Counted from the first letter of the stretch, positions 55,153 to 63,440 are shown. The stretch is 64,000 nucleotides of DNA from Ideonella sp. (GCA_016721465.1 JADKIA010000027.1:434001-498000); one strand, 5' to 3'. Numbers and translations are program-made. The notes: generated from the letters alone by a model not told the origin.

Positions 55153-56271
55153 ATGACCGCACGCACCACCCCGCCATTCCGCGCCGATCACGTCGGCAGC
55201 TTCTTGCGCCCGAAGGTCCTGCTCGACGCACGTGAGCAGTTCTTCGTGCAGAAGACCATCAGCGCAGAGCAGCTGCGCGCGGTGGAGGACAAGGCCATCA
55301 CCGAGATCGTGAAGTTCCAGCAGGACGTGGGCCTGCAGAGCATCACCGATGGCGAATTTCGCCGCACCTACTTCCACATCGATTTCCTGGACCAGCTGGG
55401 TGGCGTGAAGACCGACATCCCGGTCACCATCCAGCGGCCCGACGGCACCCAGGAGCTGGCGCCGCCGACCATCCGCGTGATCGACAAGGTGCGCCACGTC
55501 AAGAACATCCAGCTGGCCGACTTCCAGTACCTGAAGTCGCAGGTGGCCGCGGGCCGCACGCCCAAGGTGACCATCCCGTCGCCCACCATGCTGCACTTCC
55601 GCGGCGGCCGCGCCGGCATCAGCCGCGAGGCCTATCCCGAGCTCGACCCGGTGTTCTACGACGACGTGGCCAAGGCCTATGGCGACGAGCTGCAAAGCCT
55701 GGCCGACGCCGGCTGCACTTATGTGCAGATGGACGACACCAACCTGGCCTACCTCTGCGACGAGAAGATGCGCGAGGCGGCGCGTCAGCGCGGCGACGAT
55801 CCCAACGAGCTGCCGCACCGCTACGCCGGCTTCATCAACAAGGTGGTGGCGCACAAGCCCCAGGGCATGACGCTGGCCATGCACCTGTGCCGCGGCAACT
55901 TCAAGAGCACCCACGCGGCGGCCGGCAACTACGAGCCCGTGGCCGAGGCGCTGCTGTCGGAGATGAACCTGGACGCGTTCTTCCTGGAATATGACGATGA
56001 GCGCTCGGGCGACTTCCGCCCGCTGCGCTTCCTGTCCAAGGGCAAGATCGTGGTGCTGGGCCTGGTGACCACGAAGTTCGGCGAGATGGAGAGCAAGGAC
56101 GCGCTCAAGCGCCGCATCGAGGAGGCCAGCCGTTACGCACCGCTGGATCAGTTGTGCTTGAGCCCGCAGTGTGGCTTCTCCAGCACCGTGCATGGCAACA
56201 ACATCGCGGTGGAGGCGCAGCGTGCCAAGCTGCGGCTGGTGGTGGAGACGGCGCAGGAGGTGTGGGGGTAG
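55153..56271 (+). CDS. MetE C-terminal-type methyltransferase (methionine synthase II-like)
   Basis: 372 residues, corresponding to the catalytic half of cobalamin-independent methionine synthase without the N-terminal half. Zinc ligands are visible in AMHLCRGN (His, Cys), FLEYDDERSG (Glu) and SPQCGF (Cys). Substrate-binding segments ADHVGSFLRP and QSITDGEFRR are at the start. It may move a methyl group from a methyl donor to a thiol. Its place after a demethylase and transporter suggests it could handle one-carbon units from O-demethylation (inference). The ATG at 55153 follows AAGGAG; a TTG just upstream is less likely. Confidence 0.85.
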   Translation: MTARTTPPFRADHVGSFLRPKVLLDAREQFFVQKTISAEQLRAVEDKAITEIVKFQQDVGLQSITDGEFRRTYFHIDFLDQLGGVKTDIPVTIQRPDGTQELAPPTIRVIDKVRHVKNIQLADFQYLKSQVAAGRTPKVTIPSPTMLHFRGGRAGISREAYPELDPVFYDDVAKAYGDELQSLADAGCTYVQMDDTNLAYLCDEKMREAARQRGDDPNELPHRYAGFINKVVAHKPQGMTLAMHLCRGNFKSTHAAAGNYEPVAEALLSEMNLDAFFLEYDDERSGDFRPLRFLSKGKIVVLGLVTTKFGEMESKDALKRRIEEASRYAPLDQLCLSPQCGFSSTVHGNNIAVEAQRAKLRLVVETAQEVWG

Positions 56272-56312
56272 GCCCCGGGGTAAATTCGGCGATCCGAAGC
56301 ATGGAGAGAACG

Positions 56313-57107
56313 ATGTCCGAATCCCTGATCCTGATCGCCGACGATGGCCCGGTGCGCACCTTCACGCTGAACCGGCCGACGGCGCTGAACAGCTTCACCG
56401 GCGCCATGCATGGCGAGTTGCGCATCGGCCTGGAGGCTGCCGCCGCCGATGCCAGGGTGCGCTGCGTGGTGATCACCGGCGCGGGGCGCGGGTTCTGTGC
56501 CGGGCAGGACTTGAACGACCCCGAAATGGCGCCTGCCGAAGGGGGCGCGCCCGACGTGGGCGCCGTGATCGACCGGCACTACAAGCCGCTGGCACTGCGC
56601 ATCCGACGCATGCCTGTGCCGGTGATCGCCATGGTCAATGGCGTGGCCGCGGGCGCCGGCGCCAACTTCGCGCTGGGCTGTGATTTCGTCATCGCTGCGC
56701 GTTCGGCCAGCTTCATCCAGGCCTTCTCCAAGATCGGGCTGATCCCCGATTGCGGCGGCACCTGGTTGTTGCCCCGCATCGTGGGCCGCGCCATGGCCAT
56801 CGGCCTGGCCATGACCGGCGACAAGCTGCCGGCCGAGGAGGCCCAGCGCATCGGCCTGATCTGGCGTTGCGTGGACGACGCGGCGTTGAAGGAGGAGACC
56901 CGCGCGCTGGCGATGAAGCTGGCCGCCATGCCCAGCGCCGCGCTGGCCGCCACGCGGCTGGCCATCGACGAGGCCATGCCGGCCACCTATGCCGAAGCGC
57001 TGAGCATCGAGGCGCGTGTGCAGGGCCAGCTGGGCCGTTGTGGCGATTTCGCCGAGGGCGTGCAGGCCTTCCAGCACAAGCGCGCGCCGGTCTTCCGCGA
57101 CCGCTGA
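56313..57107 (+). CDS. paaG: Enoyl-CoA hydratase/isomerase family protein, PaaG-like
   Basis: 264 residues of the crotonase fold. The oxyanion-hole segments are GFCAGQDLND and NGVAAGAGANFALGCDF, and the catalytic acid region is FSKIGLIPDCGGTWLLPRI. The pattern matches PaaG (ring-1,2-epoxyphenylacetyl-CoA isomerase) more than simple enoyl-CoA hydratases, but other paa genes are absent, so the role is tentative. The ATG at 56313 has a GGAGAG site. It lies 41 bases after the MetE-like gene. Confidence 0.82.
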   Translation: MSESLILIADDGPVRTFTLNRPTALNSFTGAMHGELRIGLEAAAADARVRCVVITGAGRGFCAGQDLNDPEMAPAEGGAPDVGAVIDRHYKPLALRIRRMPVPVIAMVNGVAAGAGANFALGCDFVIAARSASFIQAFSKIGLIPDCGGTWLLPRIVGRAMAIGLAMTGDKLPAEEAQRIGLIWRCVDDAALKEETRALAMKLAAMPSAALAATRLAIDEAMPATYAEALSIEARVQGQLGRCGDFAEGVQAFQHKRAPVFRDR

Positions 57108-57180
57108 GTTCACGCACCAGTCCCGGCCGCGGCATGGCATGCGCGGCCCGTGACCTGGCGCCCCGCGCACGCCCACGTGG

Positions 57181-57197
57181 TGGCGCGCCGCTTGCTT
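57181..57197 (+). promoter_or_regulatory. Sigma-54 promoter P1 (pentahaem cytochrome)
   Basis: TGGCGCG-CCGC-TTGCTT, with GG and GC ten bases apart, matches the TGGCACG-N4-TTGCW consensus. The ATG of the cytochrome is 34 bases beyond the -12 element. A weak inverted element (GTCCCG-N4-CGGCAT, 57120-57135) lies about 50 bases upstream. Confidence 0.75.
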
Positions 57198-57228
57198 GTG
57201 TCTGCCCCAAGCCGTTGGAGGACGCAAG

Positions 57229-58170
57229 ATGAACGCGATGCAGATCAATGCACTGGCACGGATGCCCTTCACCTGGGCGGTCGGTGTGGCCTGGTTGGTC
57301 GGGTCGTCCTCGGTACTGGCGGACGTGGACCTGACCAGCAAGTTCAGCAACCAGGGCAGCATCGCCAACACCCGCCACAACCTCACCCAGCGCCAGGCCA
57401 CCGGCGGCCCCAATGGCTCGTCCATGGACCAGTACCGCAACAACTACGGCGAGGTCTGCGTCTACTGCCACACGCCGCACGGTGCCAATTCCAACCTCGT
57501 GCTGCCCCTGTGGAACCGCACGATCAAGGCGACCACCTACACCACCTACGACCAACTGGGCACTTCCAGCCTCACGCAACCGGTGTCGCAGCCGGGACCG
57601 AACTCGCTGGCCTGCCTGTCCTGCCACGACGGCCAGGTGGGCATCGATTCGGTGATCAATATGCCGGGGTCCGGTGGCTACCTGGCATCGCAGGCCACGA
57701 GCCAGAGCAACAGCTTCCTCAACGGCTGGAACAACGTCGGCGGGCCCAAGGCCACGGTGCACATCGGGCTGGACCCGACGCCGGCCAGCGGCTGCCTGGC
57801 CTGCCATTCCCCTGGCGCCGGGGTGGTGGGTGCCGGCGCCACCGACTTCAGCGCGTTCGTCATCGGCACCGATCTGCGCAACGACCACCCGGTGGGTGTG
57901 CGCTACCCGCCGGTGGGCCCAGGCGTGGACTTCAACGCACCCACCGCCACACGCGCCGGCATGCGCTGGTTCGACACCAATGGCAATGGCCACCCCGATT
58001 CGCGCGAGGTGCGCCTGTACGACAGCGGTGAGGGCCATGAGGTGGAATGCGCGTCGTGCCACGATCCCCACGGCGTGCCGTCAGCCGGCGCGGGCAGCAC
58101 ATTCAATCCATCGTTCCTGCGCGTGGCCAACACCGGCAGCGCGCTGTGCCTGACCTGCCATACCAAGTAG
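57229..58170 (+). CDS. Pentahaem c-type cytochrome
   Basis: 313 residues with a signal peptide (cleavage after VLA). Five CxxCH sites occur in order: CVYCHTPHG (near 77), CLSCH, CLACH, CASCHDPHG and CLTCH at the very end. The first and fourth are followed by TPHG or DPHG, a pattern of cytochrome c3-like/doubled-CxxCH proteins of extracellular electron transfer loci. A GGAGGAC site precedes the ATG at 57229. The 63441 gene at the right edge has the same start and motifs, so the two are paralogues. Expression is from sigma-54 promoter P1. Confidence 0.9.
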   Translation: MNAMQINALARMPFTWAVGVAWLVGSSSVLADVDLTSKFSNQGSIANTRHNLTQRQATGGPNGSSMDQYRNNYGEVCVYCHTPHGANSNLVLPLWNRTIKATTYTTYDQLGTSSLTQPVSQPGPNSLACLSCHDGQVGIDSVINMPGSGGYLASQATSQSNSFLNGWNNVGGPKATVHIGLDPTPASGCLACHSPGAGVVGAGATDFSAFVIGTDLRNDHPVGVRYPPVGPGVDFNAPTATRAGMRWFDTNGNGHPDSREVRLYDSGEGHEVECASCHDPHGVPSAGAGSTFNPSFLRVANTGSALCLTCHTK

Positions 58171-58190
58171 CGATGCGGGCCGCAACGCCG

Positions 58191-58235
58191 CTCCCGATTC
58201 CGGGAATGCGCGCCAGGGCTTCTGCATTCCGGGAA
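58191..58235 (+). promoter_or_regulatory. Candidate enhancer-binding sites upstream of P2
   Basis: Two copies of an inverted motif lie about 29 bases apart: CTCCCG-ATTC-CGGGAA (58191-58206) and TTCTGC-ATTC-CGGGAA (58220-58235). They lie 40-90 bases before the -24 element of P2. The motif matches the perfect TTCCCG-CTTT-CGGGAA at 63280, suggesting one activator. Confidence 0.55.
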
Positions 58236-58276
58236 GGCGCGCCGGCCATTGAGGCGGGCCATGGCGCATTTCGACA

Positions 58277-58293
58277 CGGCACGGGGCTTGCTC
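58277..58293 (+). promoter_or_regulatory. Sigma-54 promoter P2 (cytochrome c5-like)
   Basis: CGGCACG-GGGC-TTGCTC, with the GG-N10-GC spacing exact and only the leading T changed from consensus. The start codon is 55 bases downstream of the -12 element. Confidence 0.75.
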
Positions 58294-58345
58294 AAGGGAC
58301 GGGGAGTTCCACTGCATCCACCCCAACCCCCCGAGGAGTGTTCCC

Positions 58346-58651
58346 ATGAAAGCCGCTTCACTTGCCCTGGCCGCCGCGGCCACCTTGAGCCTGAGCCCTT
58401 TGGCACAGGCCGCCGACGGCAAGGCCGTCTACGACGCCACCTGCGTGGTGTGTCACGCCAGCGGCGTGGCCAATGCGCCGAAGCTGGGTGACAAGGAAGG
58501 TTGGGGCCCGCGCATGACCACGGGCAAAGCCGCGCTGCTCAAGTCGGTGCAGACGGGCAAGGGTGCCATGCCGCCCAAGGCGGGCAATGCCAATCTCAGC
58601 GACGCCGACATCATGGCGGCGATCGACTACATGCTCGCCAGCGTGAAGTGA
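58346..58651 (+). CDS. Monohaem cytochrome c5-like protein
   Basis: 101 residues with a signal peptide (cleavage after AQA). One haem motif CVVCHASGV lies near residue 33, followed by the c5-type APKLGDKEGWGPRMTTGKAA and the sixth-ligand Met in GAMPPKAGNANLSD. It is a small periplasmic electron shuttle. A GAGGAG site precedes the ATG. It converges with the NHL gene (stops 58651 and 58659). Confidence 0.92.
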   Translation: MKAASLALAAAATLSLSPLAQAADGKAVYDATCVVCHASGVANAPKLGDKEGWGPRMTTGKAALLKSVQTGKGAMPPKAGNANLSDADIMAAIDYMLASVK

Positions 58652-58658
58652 ACCGAGG

Positions 58659-59771
58659 CTAACGATACTTTGGCGCGACCTGCAGCAGACGAGAGGCCTC
58701 CTGCTCACCCACCGGGCGCAGCACTTCCACCTTGTTGAAGAACTGATCCACCACGTAGACGCGGCCAGTCTCGTCCACGGCCACGCCATGGGCCAGGCCA
58801 TAGCGTCCAGGGCGGTCGCTGCGGCCGACCCGGCCCAGGCTGATCAACAGGGTGCCGTCGGGCTCGAACACCTGCACATTGCCGAAGGCCGCGTCGGTGA
58901 CATACAGGCGCCCTTGCCGGTCGCAGGCGATGCCTCGGGGCCGGGCGAACTGCCCCAGTCCATTGCCCACCTGACCAAAGGCGCGGACGAAGCCACCGGT
59001 GCGGTCGAAGGCCTGTACGCGGAAGTTGCCGGCATCCAGCACCCACAGCGTGTCGTCGCTGGCCACCGCGGCCTGCACCGGGATGTTGAACTGCCCGGGC
59101 CTGGTGCCACGCGTGCCGATCTCCCGCGTCGTCCGTCCGACGCCATCGAAGGCCAGCACGCGATGCCGATCGTTGTCGTTGTCGCCCCGATCCACCACGT
59201 ACACCTGCCGGCCGGAGGCCTCCACCGCCACGCCCGTGGGGCGCTGGAACTGCGCTGGCGAGCCGATGTCGCGTTGGTACAGGCCCAGCGCGTCGTAGAC
59301 CATCACCTTGCGCAGCGTGGTGTCGGCGACATAGACCAGTCCGGCGGCGTCCACGGCCACTGCGCTGGGTTTTTGCAGCGTGCCGGGCGGACGCCAGCCC
59401 ATGACGAACGCCTTGCGTCGCGGCACGTCGAACACCACGATGCGCCGGCGCACGCTGTCGGCCACGTAGATGCGCCCGGCCCGGGCCGCCACGGCGGTGG
59501 GCTTGTCGAAGGCCGGATCGCGAGGCACATGCTCGCCGGCCAGCAGGCGACGGGTGCGCGACGCGTCGTCGTCCTCGAACAGGTCTGCGGCGGTGCGCAG
59601 GTCGGTTTCCCAGGCGAAGCGGGGCCGCTCCGGTGGCGGCGGCCACAGCCGCTCGCCCCGGTCTTCGTCGGCCGAGGGCGGGTCGGGTGGGCGGGCACAT
59701 CCGGTCGCCCACAGGGCGGCCAACAGCGTCAGGCGCCGCCGGTGGACAGATGCATGCGCCGCGGCCTTCAC
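58659..59771 (-). CDS. NHL-repeat lipoprotein, copy 1
   Basis: 370 residues with a lipoprotein signal (ALWATGC, Cys at 25) and about five to six NHL beta-propeller repeats with the KPSAVAVDAAGLVYVADT and RPTGVAVEASGRQVYVVD rhythm. It is last in a minus-strand operon with two cytochromes; its ATG overlaps the stop of the tetrahaem gene. NHL proteins of this kind occur in electron-transfer loci of metal-reducing bacteria (family knowledge), probably as outer-surface scaffold or binding proteins. It is paralogous to the gene at 62144. Confidence 0.88.
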   Translation of the reverse strand: MKAAAHASVHRRRLTLLAALWATGCARPPDPPSADEDRGERLWPPPPERPRFAWETDLRTAADLFEDDDASRTRRLLAGEHVPRDPAFDKPTAVAARAGRIYVADSVRRRIVVFDVPRRKAFVMGWRPPGTLQKPSAVAVDAAGLVYVADTTLRKVMVYDALGLYQRDIGSPAQFQRPTGVAVEASGRQVYVVDRGDNDNDRHRVLAFDGVGRTTREIGTRGTRPGQFNIPVQAAVASDDTLWVLDAGNFRVQAFDRTGGFVRAFGQVGNGLGQFARPRGIACDRQGRLYVTDAAFGNVQVFEPDGTLLISLGRVGRSDRPGRYGLAHGVAVDETGRVYVVDQFFNKVEVLRPVGEQEASRLLQVAPKYR

Positions 59772-60919
59772 ACGCCGGCAATCGGGTGGAAGGCGCGATG
59801 GATGTAGGCCACCACCGCGTCGATCTCGGCCGGCTGGAGCACCTGCTTCCAGCCGGGCATGGACGTGCCTTCGAGCCCATGCTCGATCACCGTCACCAGC
59901 CGGCGCCGATCCATGCCGGCCATGGCCGTCGGGTCGGTCAGGTCACGCGGGTGGGGCTCCAGGAATCGGCCGATCCAGCTCTTGGCCGAGCCGTCGGCGG
60001 CGTGGCAGAACGCGCAGTTGCGCTGATAGAGCACTTCGCCGCGTCTCTCTTGCGCGCTGGCCGCGCGCAGTCTGGGCGGCGTGTCGTGCACACGGTAGGT
60101 GCTGGCGCCGCGCTCATCGGCTGCGGCACGGCTGCCCGACCAGCCACCGGCCACCGCGTTGCGCACGGGCGGGTGTCCGGCCGGCGGTGCCGCCGGGGGA
60201 CGTGCGCCGCTGCCGTCGGCATGTTCGTGGCAACTGGTGCAATACGCGTCGCGTGGGTAGCTCAGCGCGCGCGTCTCCCACACCGCGCCGGGCTGGTCCG
60301 TTCGACCATGATCGTGACAGCTGACGCAGGTGGCCAGGAACAGGCGCTTGCCGCGTTGCTGGCGCTCGTCGAGCTCCTCCCAGGGCGTGTCCAGCGCCAG
60401 CTCGCCACGTGCGAAGGCAAAGGCATCGCGGTGTTGTTCGTGTCCTGGCCAGCCGTTCTCTGCCGTGTGATAACGCGTGTTCTCAGCGTTCGATTGCATG
60501 AACTCCTGGCGCACGAAGGCCGCCACGGCCGCCACTTCCGTGGGCTGGAGGATGCCGGCAAAGCCTTTCATCGCGGTGCCAGGCTTGCCATGGGTGATGA
60601 CCGCAATCATGTTGGCCAGCGGCAGGCTGTCGGGCGCCGTGTGCGTGAAATCCCGCGGCGCGGGTTGCAGGTAGGTGCTGGCCAGCGTGCGGGCATCACC
60701 GGAGTAGCCATGGCAGAAGTAGCAGCGGAAGTTGTAGACCTTTCGGCCCAACTCGTGGGTGGCTTGTTCGGCAGTGGTGCGGCTTGCCAGGGCCGGCGCG
60801 TCGGCAGGAAACTCGGCGCGGCCGGGCGAGCGTCCCGCCACGGCCCACGCAGCGATCGCGGCCACCGCGAGCAGCGAGACCAGCGCCAGGCGCTTCGCGG
60901 CCCTCCTTGACGACGTCAC
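59768..60919 (-). CDS. Tetrahaem c-type cytochrome
   Basis: 383 residues from a GTG at 60919 that overlaps the stop of the previous cytochrome gene by four bases (GTGA). An N-terminal hydrophobic segment (LALVSLLAVAAIAAWAVAG) acts as a signal or anchor. Four CxxCH motifs occur: CYFCHGYSGDAR, CVSCHDHG, CTSCHEHA and CAFCHAADG. Repeated xxPAPRDFTH/HPRDLT segments link haem domains, as in the triple-haem protein next to it. It is translated between the triheme and NHL genes. Confidence 0.88.
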   Translation of the reverse strand: MTSSRRAAKRLALVSLLAVAAIAAWAVAGRSPGRAEFPADAPALASRTTAEQATHELGRKVYNFRCYFCHGYSGDARTLASTYLQPAPRDFTHTAPDSLPLANMIAVITHGKPGTAMKGFAGILQPTEVAAVAAFVRQEFMQSNAENTRYHTAENGWPGHEQHRDAFAFARGELALDTPWEELDERQQRGKRLFLATCVSCHDHGRTDQPGAVWETRALSYPRDAYCTSCHEHADGSGARPPAAPPAGHPPVRNAVAGGWSGSRAAADERGASTYRVHDTPPRLRAASAQERRGEVLYQRNCAFCHAADGSAKSWIGRFLEPHPRDLTDPTAMAGMDRRRLVTVIEHGLEGTSMPGWKQVLQPAEIDAVVAYIHRAFHPIAGV

Positions 60920-62010
60920 GGCCGGGGGCGAACAGCCACCTTGGCCGCGGCAGGCTGCACGAAGGTCTGGAAGACGTATTCGGCCACATTGGCCATTTCC
61001 TGGGGCTGCAGCACCTGGTTCCAGGCCGGCATCTCGGTGCCGTTCTTGCCCGCCGACACCGCCGCGTACAGCGCCGGACGGTTGAACTGCGCCCGCGACG
61101 TGGCGGCAATGAAGTTGCGCGGCTTCGGGTTGATGAAGTAGGCGCGCGGCCCCTGACCGTCGCCCTTCACGCCGTGGCAGGTGGCGCAGTTGGCATCGTA
61201 GAAGCGACGCCCCGCCGAGGCGTCGCCCTTCAGGCCGGATGGCAGCGGCAGCGCCATGTCCGCCTTCAGCTCGGTCGCGGCCGCGGGAGCCACCGGCGTT
61301 TGAGGCAGCGCCGTGGGGCCCCGGGCTTGCGTGCCCGAGATGCCCAGGTCGCTGTCCACGCGCATGAACGCGCCACGGATGTAGTCCACGACGGCCTGCA
61401 TGTCCTCGCTTTTCAATTGAGTGGCGAAGCCAGTCATGGCGGTGCCGGGCCTGCCGGCCGCCACCGCGACCAGCATGCGCTCGCGGGTGAGTTCGCTGCG
61501 GGCCTGTGGTGTGGAGAAGTCGCGCGGTGCGGGCTTCAGGTTGGCACTGGCCCAGACCGAGCCCGTGCCGCGGTCGCCATGGCACACCGAGCAAGTGCGT
61601 GCATAGATCTGCCGGCCGCGGCTGGCGTCGGCCTGGCTGCTGGCCCGCATGAAGTGTTCGCGCACGTAGTCGACCACGGCTTCAATTTGCTGCGGCTCCA
61701 ACTGCGTCTGCCAGCCCACCATGGCCGTGCCCGGCACGCCGCCTTTCACCGCGGCGATCATGCGGTCGCGCGTCAGGTCCGAGAGCGCCTGTGCGCTGGT
61801 GAAATCGCGCGGTGGCGGGTTCAGGCTGCCCCGGGCGCGGCTCTGCCCGTCGCCCTTGTCGCCGTGGCAGACCGAGCAGTAGTTGTGATAGACCGCCGAG
61901 GGCGGCGTCGCCTTGTCGGACGTGGGGTGCGCGGCTCGGGTGCTCAGGCCGAACAGCAGCCCGGTGCCCAGCAGCGCCAGGGCGCGAAGCATTCGAATGG
62001 CAAGCGGCAT
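60916..62010 (-). CDS. Trihaem c-type cytochrome
   Basis: 364 residues with a signal peptide (cleavage near TRAA). Three class I domains each follow the pattern CxxCHG, then PPRDFT or KPRNF. Haem motifs are CSVCHGDKGDG, CSVCHGDRGTG and CATCHGVKGDG. Repeats inside the protein (SELTRERMLVAVAAGRPGTA and DLTRDRMIAAVKGGVPGTA) show a duplicated domain. It is the first gene of the minus-strand unit, 36 bases from sigma-54 promoter P3. Confidence 0.92.
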   Translation of the reverse strand: MPLAIRMLRALALLGTGLLFGLSTRAAHPTSDKATPPSAVYHNYCSVCHGDKGDGQSRARGSLNPPPRDFTSAQALSDLTRDRMIAAVKGGVPGTAMVGWQTQLEPQQIEAVVDYVREHFMRASSQADASRGRQIYARTCSVCHGDRGTGSVWASANLKPAPRDFSTPQARSELTRERMLVAVAAGRPGTAMTGFATQLKSEDMQAVVDYIRGAFMRVDSDLGISGTQARGPTALPQTPVAPAAATELKADMALPLPSGLKGDASAGRRFYDANCATCHGVKGDGQGPRAYFINPKPRNFIAATSRAQFNRPALYAAVSAGKNGTEMPAWNQVLQPQEMANVAEYVFQTFVQPAAAKVAVRPRP

Positions 62011-62043
62011 CGCGCCTCCGGATCAAGGTGTCGAGGCAGCGAT

Positions 62044-62060
62044 TTGCAGTTTCCGTGCCA
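62044..62060 (-). promoter_or_regulatory. Sigma-54 promoter P3 (trihaem-tetrahaem-NHL operon)
   Basis: On the minus strand TGGCACG-GAAA-CTGCAA, with GG-N10-GC exact and TGGCACG fully matching the consensus. The trihaem start codon is 36 bases beyond the -12 element. It is back-to-back with P4, only 16 bases away. Confidence 0.78.
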
Positions 62061-62076
62061 TCCAGCGGCGGGCTTG

Positions 62077-62092
62077 TGGCATGGGTCTTGCG
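62077..62092 (+). promoter_or_regulatory. Sigma-54 promoter P4 (NHL copy 2)
   Basis: TGGCATG-GGTC-TTGC, with GG-N10-GC exact. It is divergent from P3 within a 133-base gap, so one activator region probably serves both. The NHL start codon is 53 bases beyond the -12 element. Confidence 0.75.
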
Positions 62093-62143
62093 GTTCGGCT
62101 GCCGGGCGCCGCGCAGACTGGGCCAGCAGCGGCCGGGAGGAGC

Positions 62144-63235
62144 ATGTCCATCGATCCGAATCTGCCGCGCAGGGCCTTTCTCAGCACCTCGTTGTTGGGG
62201 GCTGCGCTGCTTCACGGCTGCGCCGAAGCGCCCCGCGCGGCCCGCGCGCCGGACATCCCGGTGTTTCCGCCGCCGCCGGAAGCGCCGCGCTTCTTCTACG
62301 AACGCAGCCTGTACAGCAGTGCCGATGTGCTGCCCGACGACCGTGACGGCGCGCTGCGGCGCTTCGTCACCGGCGAGGTTCGTGCGGGCGAGGGGCTGGC
62401 CAAGCCCTATGGCCTGGCGGTGCGCCAGGGGCGCCTGTACGTCGGCGATACGGTCAACCGGTACGTCGCGATGTTCGATCTTGCGGGCAAGCGCTACAAG
62501 CACATCGGCGTCGACGAGCCTGGCGGCCTGCGCATGCCCTTCGGCATCGACATCGACGATGCGGGCAATGTCTACGTGGTGGACGGCACCGCCAAACGCG
62601 TACAGGTGTACGACGCCGAAGGACGCTTTCTTCGCACGTTGGGTCAAGGGCAGAAATGGAGTCGCCCGGCCGGCATCGCCGTCGACAACGCCCGGCGCCG
62701 CGTTTACGTCACCGACGCGGGTGGCGTGGACACCGACGATCACCTGGTGCGCGCACTCGACATGGACAGTGGCCAGGCCCTGTTCGACATCGGCAAGCGT
62801 GGCGATGGGCCGGGCGAATTCAACCTGCCGCGTGATGCGGTGGTGGCCGCCGACGGTCGCCTGTTTGTCGTCGATGGGGGCAACTTCCGCATCCAGGTGT
62901 TTGACGCGCAGGGCAAGTTCCTCAAGACCTTTGGCACCGTGGGGCGGCAGAGCGGCCAGTTCTCGCGGCCCAAGGAGATTGCCGCGGATGCGCAGGGCAA
63001 CCTCTATGTGGTGGATACCGCCTTCGGCAACTTCCAGATCTTCGATCCCGAAGGTCGCCTGCTGCTCGACGTGGGCGTGCGCGGCAGCAGCGATGGGCCG
63101 GCGCGCTTCATGTTGCCCTCGGGCATTGCCGTGGATGTGGATGGGCGTGTCTACATGGTCGACCAGTTCTTCCGCAAGGTCGAGGTGTTCCGCCCCGCCA
63201 GCCTGCCCGCCGGCAGTCCGTTTGGCGGCCGCTGA
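62144..63235 (+). CDS. NHL-repeat lipoprotein, copy 2, with Tat-type signal
   Basis: 363 residues. The N-terminus has a twin-arginine pattern (LPRRAFLSTSLL) and a lipobox (LLHGC, Cys near 26), so it may be exported folded by Tat and then lipidated. Six NHL propeller blades follow (RPAGIAVDNARRRVYVTDAG, LPRDAVVAADGRLFVVDGGN, RPKEIAADAQGNLYVVDTAF). It shares the opening FPPPPEAPRFFYE pattern with the 58659 protein. A strong GGGAGGAG site precedes the ATG. Confidence 0.88.
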   Translation: MSIDPNLPRRAFLSTSLLGAALLHGCAEAPRAARAPDIPVFPPPPEAPRFFYERSLYSSADVLPDDRDGALRRFVTGEVRAGEGLAKPYGLAVRQGRLYVGDTVNRYVAMFDLAGKRYKHIGVDEPGGLRMPFGIDIDDAGNVYVVDGTAKRVQVYDAEGRFLRTLGQGQKWSRPAGIAVDNARRRVYVTDAGGVDTDDHLVRALDMDSGQALFDIGKRGDGPGEFNLPRDAVVAADGRLFVVDGGNFRIQVFDAQGKFLKTFGTVGRQSGQFSRPKEIAADAQGNLYVVDTAFGNFQIFDPEGRLLLDVGVRGSSDGPARFMLPSGIAVDVDGRVYMVDQFFRKVEVFRPASLPAGSPFGGR

Positions 63236-63279
63236 CGACGACAGCGGCTCTCTCGATCGGGAATGCGCGGCCTGGGGCG

Positions 63280-63295
63280 TTCCCGCTTTCGGGAA
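63280..63295 (+). promoter_or_regulatory. Candidate enhancer-binding site upstream of P5
   Basis: TTCCCG-CTTT-CGGGAA, a perfect 16-base inverted repeat. It lies about 73 bases before the -24 element of P5. A half-similar site (right half CGGGAA, 63258-63263) lies one to three helix turns upstream. The same motif occurs before P2. Confidence 0.6.
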
Positions 63296-63366
63296 GTTGA
63301 TCGGATGGCGCTTGAGGAAGATCAACCAGGTGGTGGCATTCCGGGCTTTTGACGGCGGATGAACCG

Positions 63367-63383
63367 TGGCACGCAACGTGCAG
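63367..63383 (+). promoter_or_regulatory. Sigma-54 promoter P5 (right-edge cytochrome)
   Basis: TGGCACG-CAAC-GTGCAG, with TGGCACG exact and GG-N10-GC spacing kept (the -12 box is TGC). The ATG of the cytochrome is 60 bases beyond the -12 element. Confidence 0.72.
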
Positions 63384-63440
63384 AACAGCCTCTGCGCACA
63401 GCCTGCGTCATCACGTCAAACCACCAAAGGAGTAAGCGAC

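Noticed and set aside
63334..63350. Sixth sigma-54 promoter just upstream of P5
   Set aside because: TGGCATT is present, but there is no GC at the required ten-base distance from GG.
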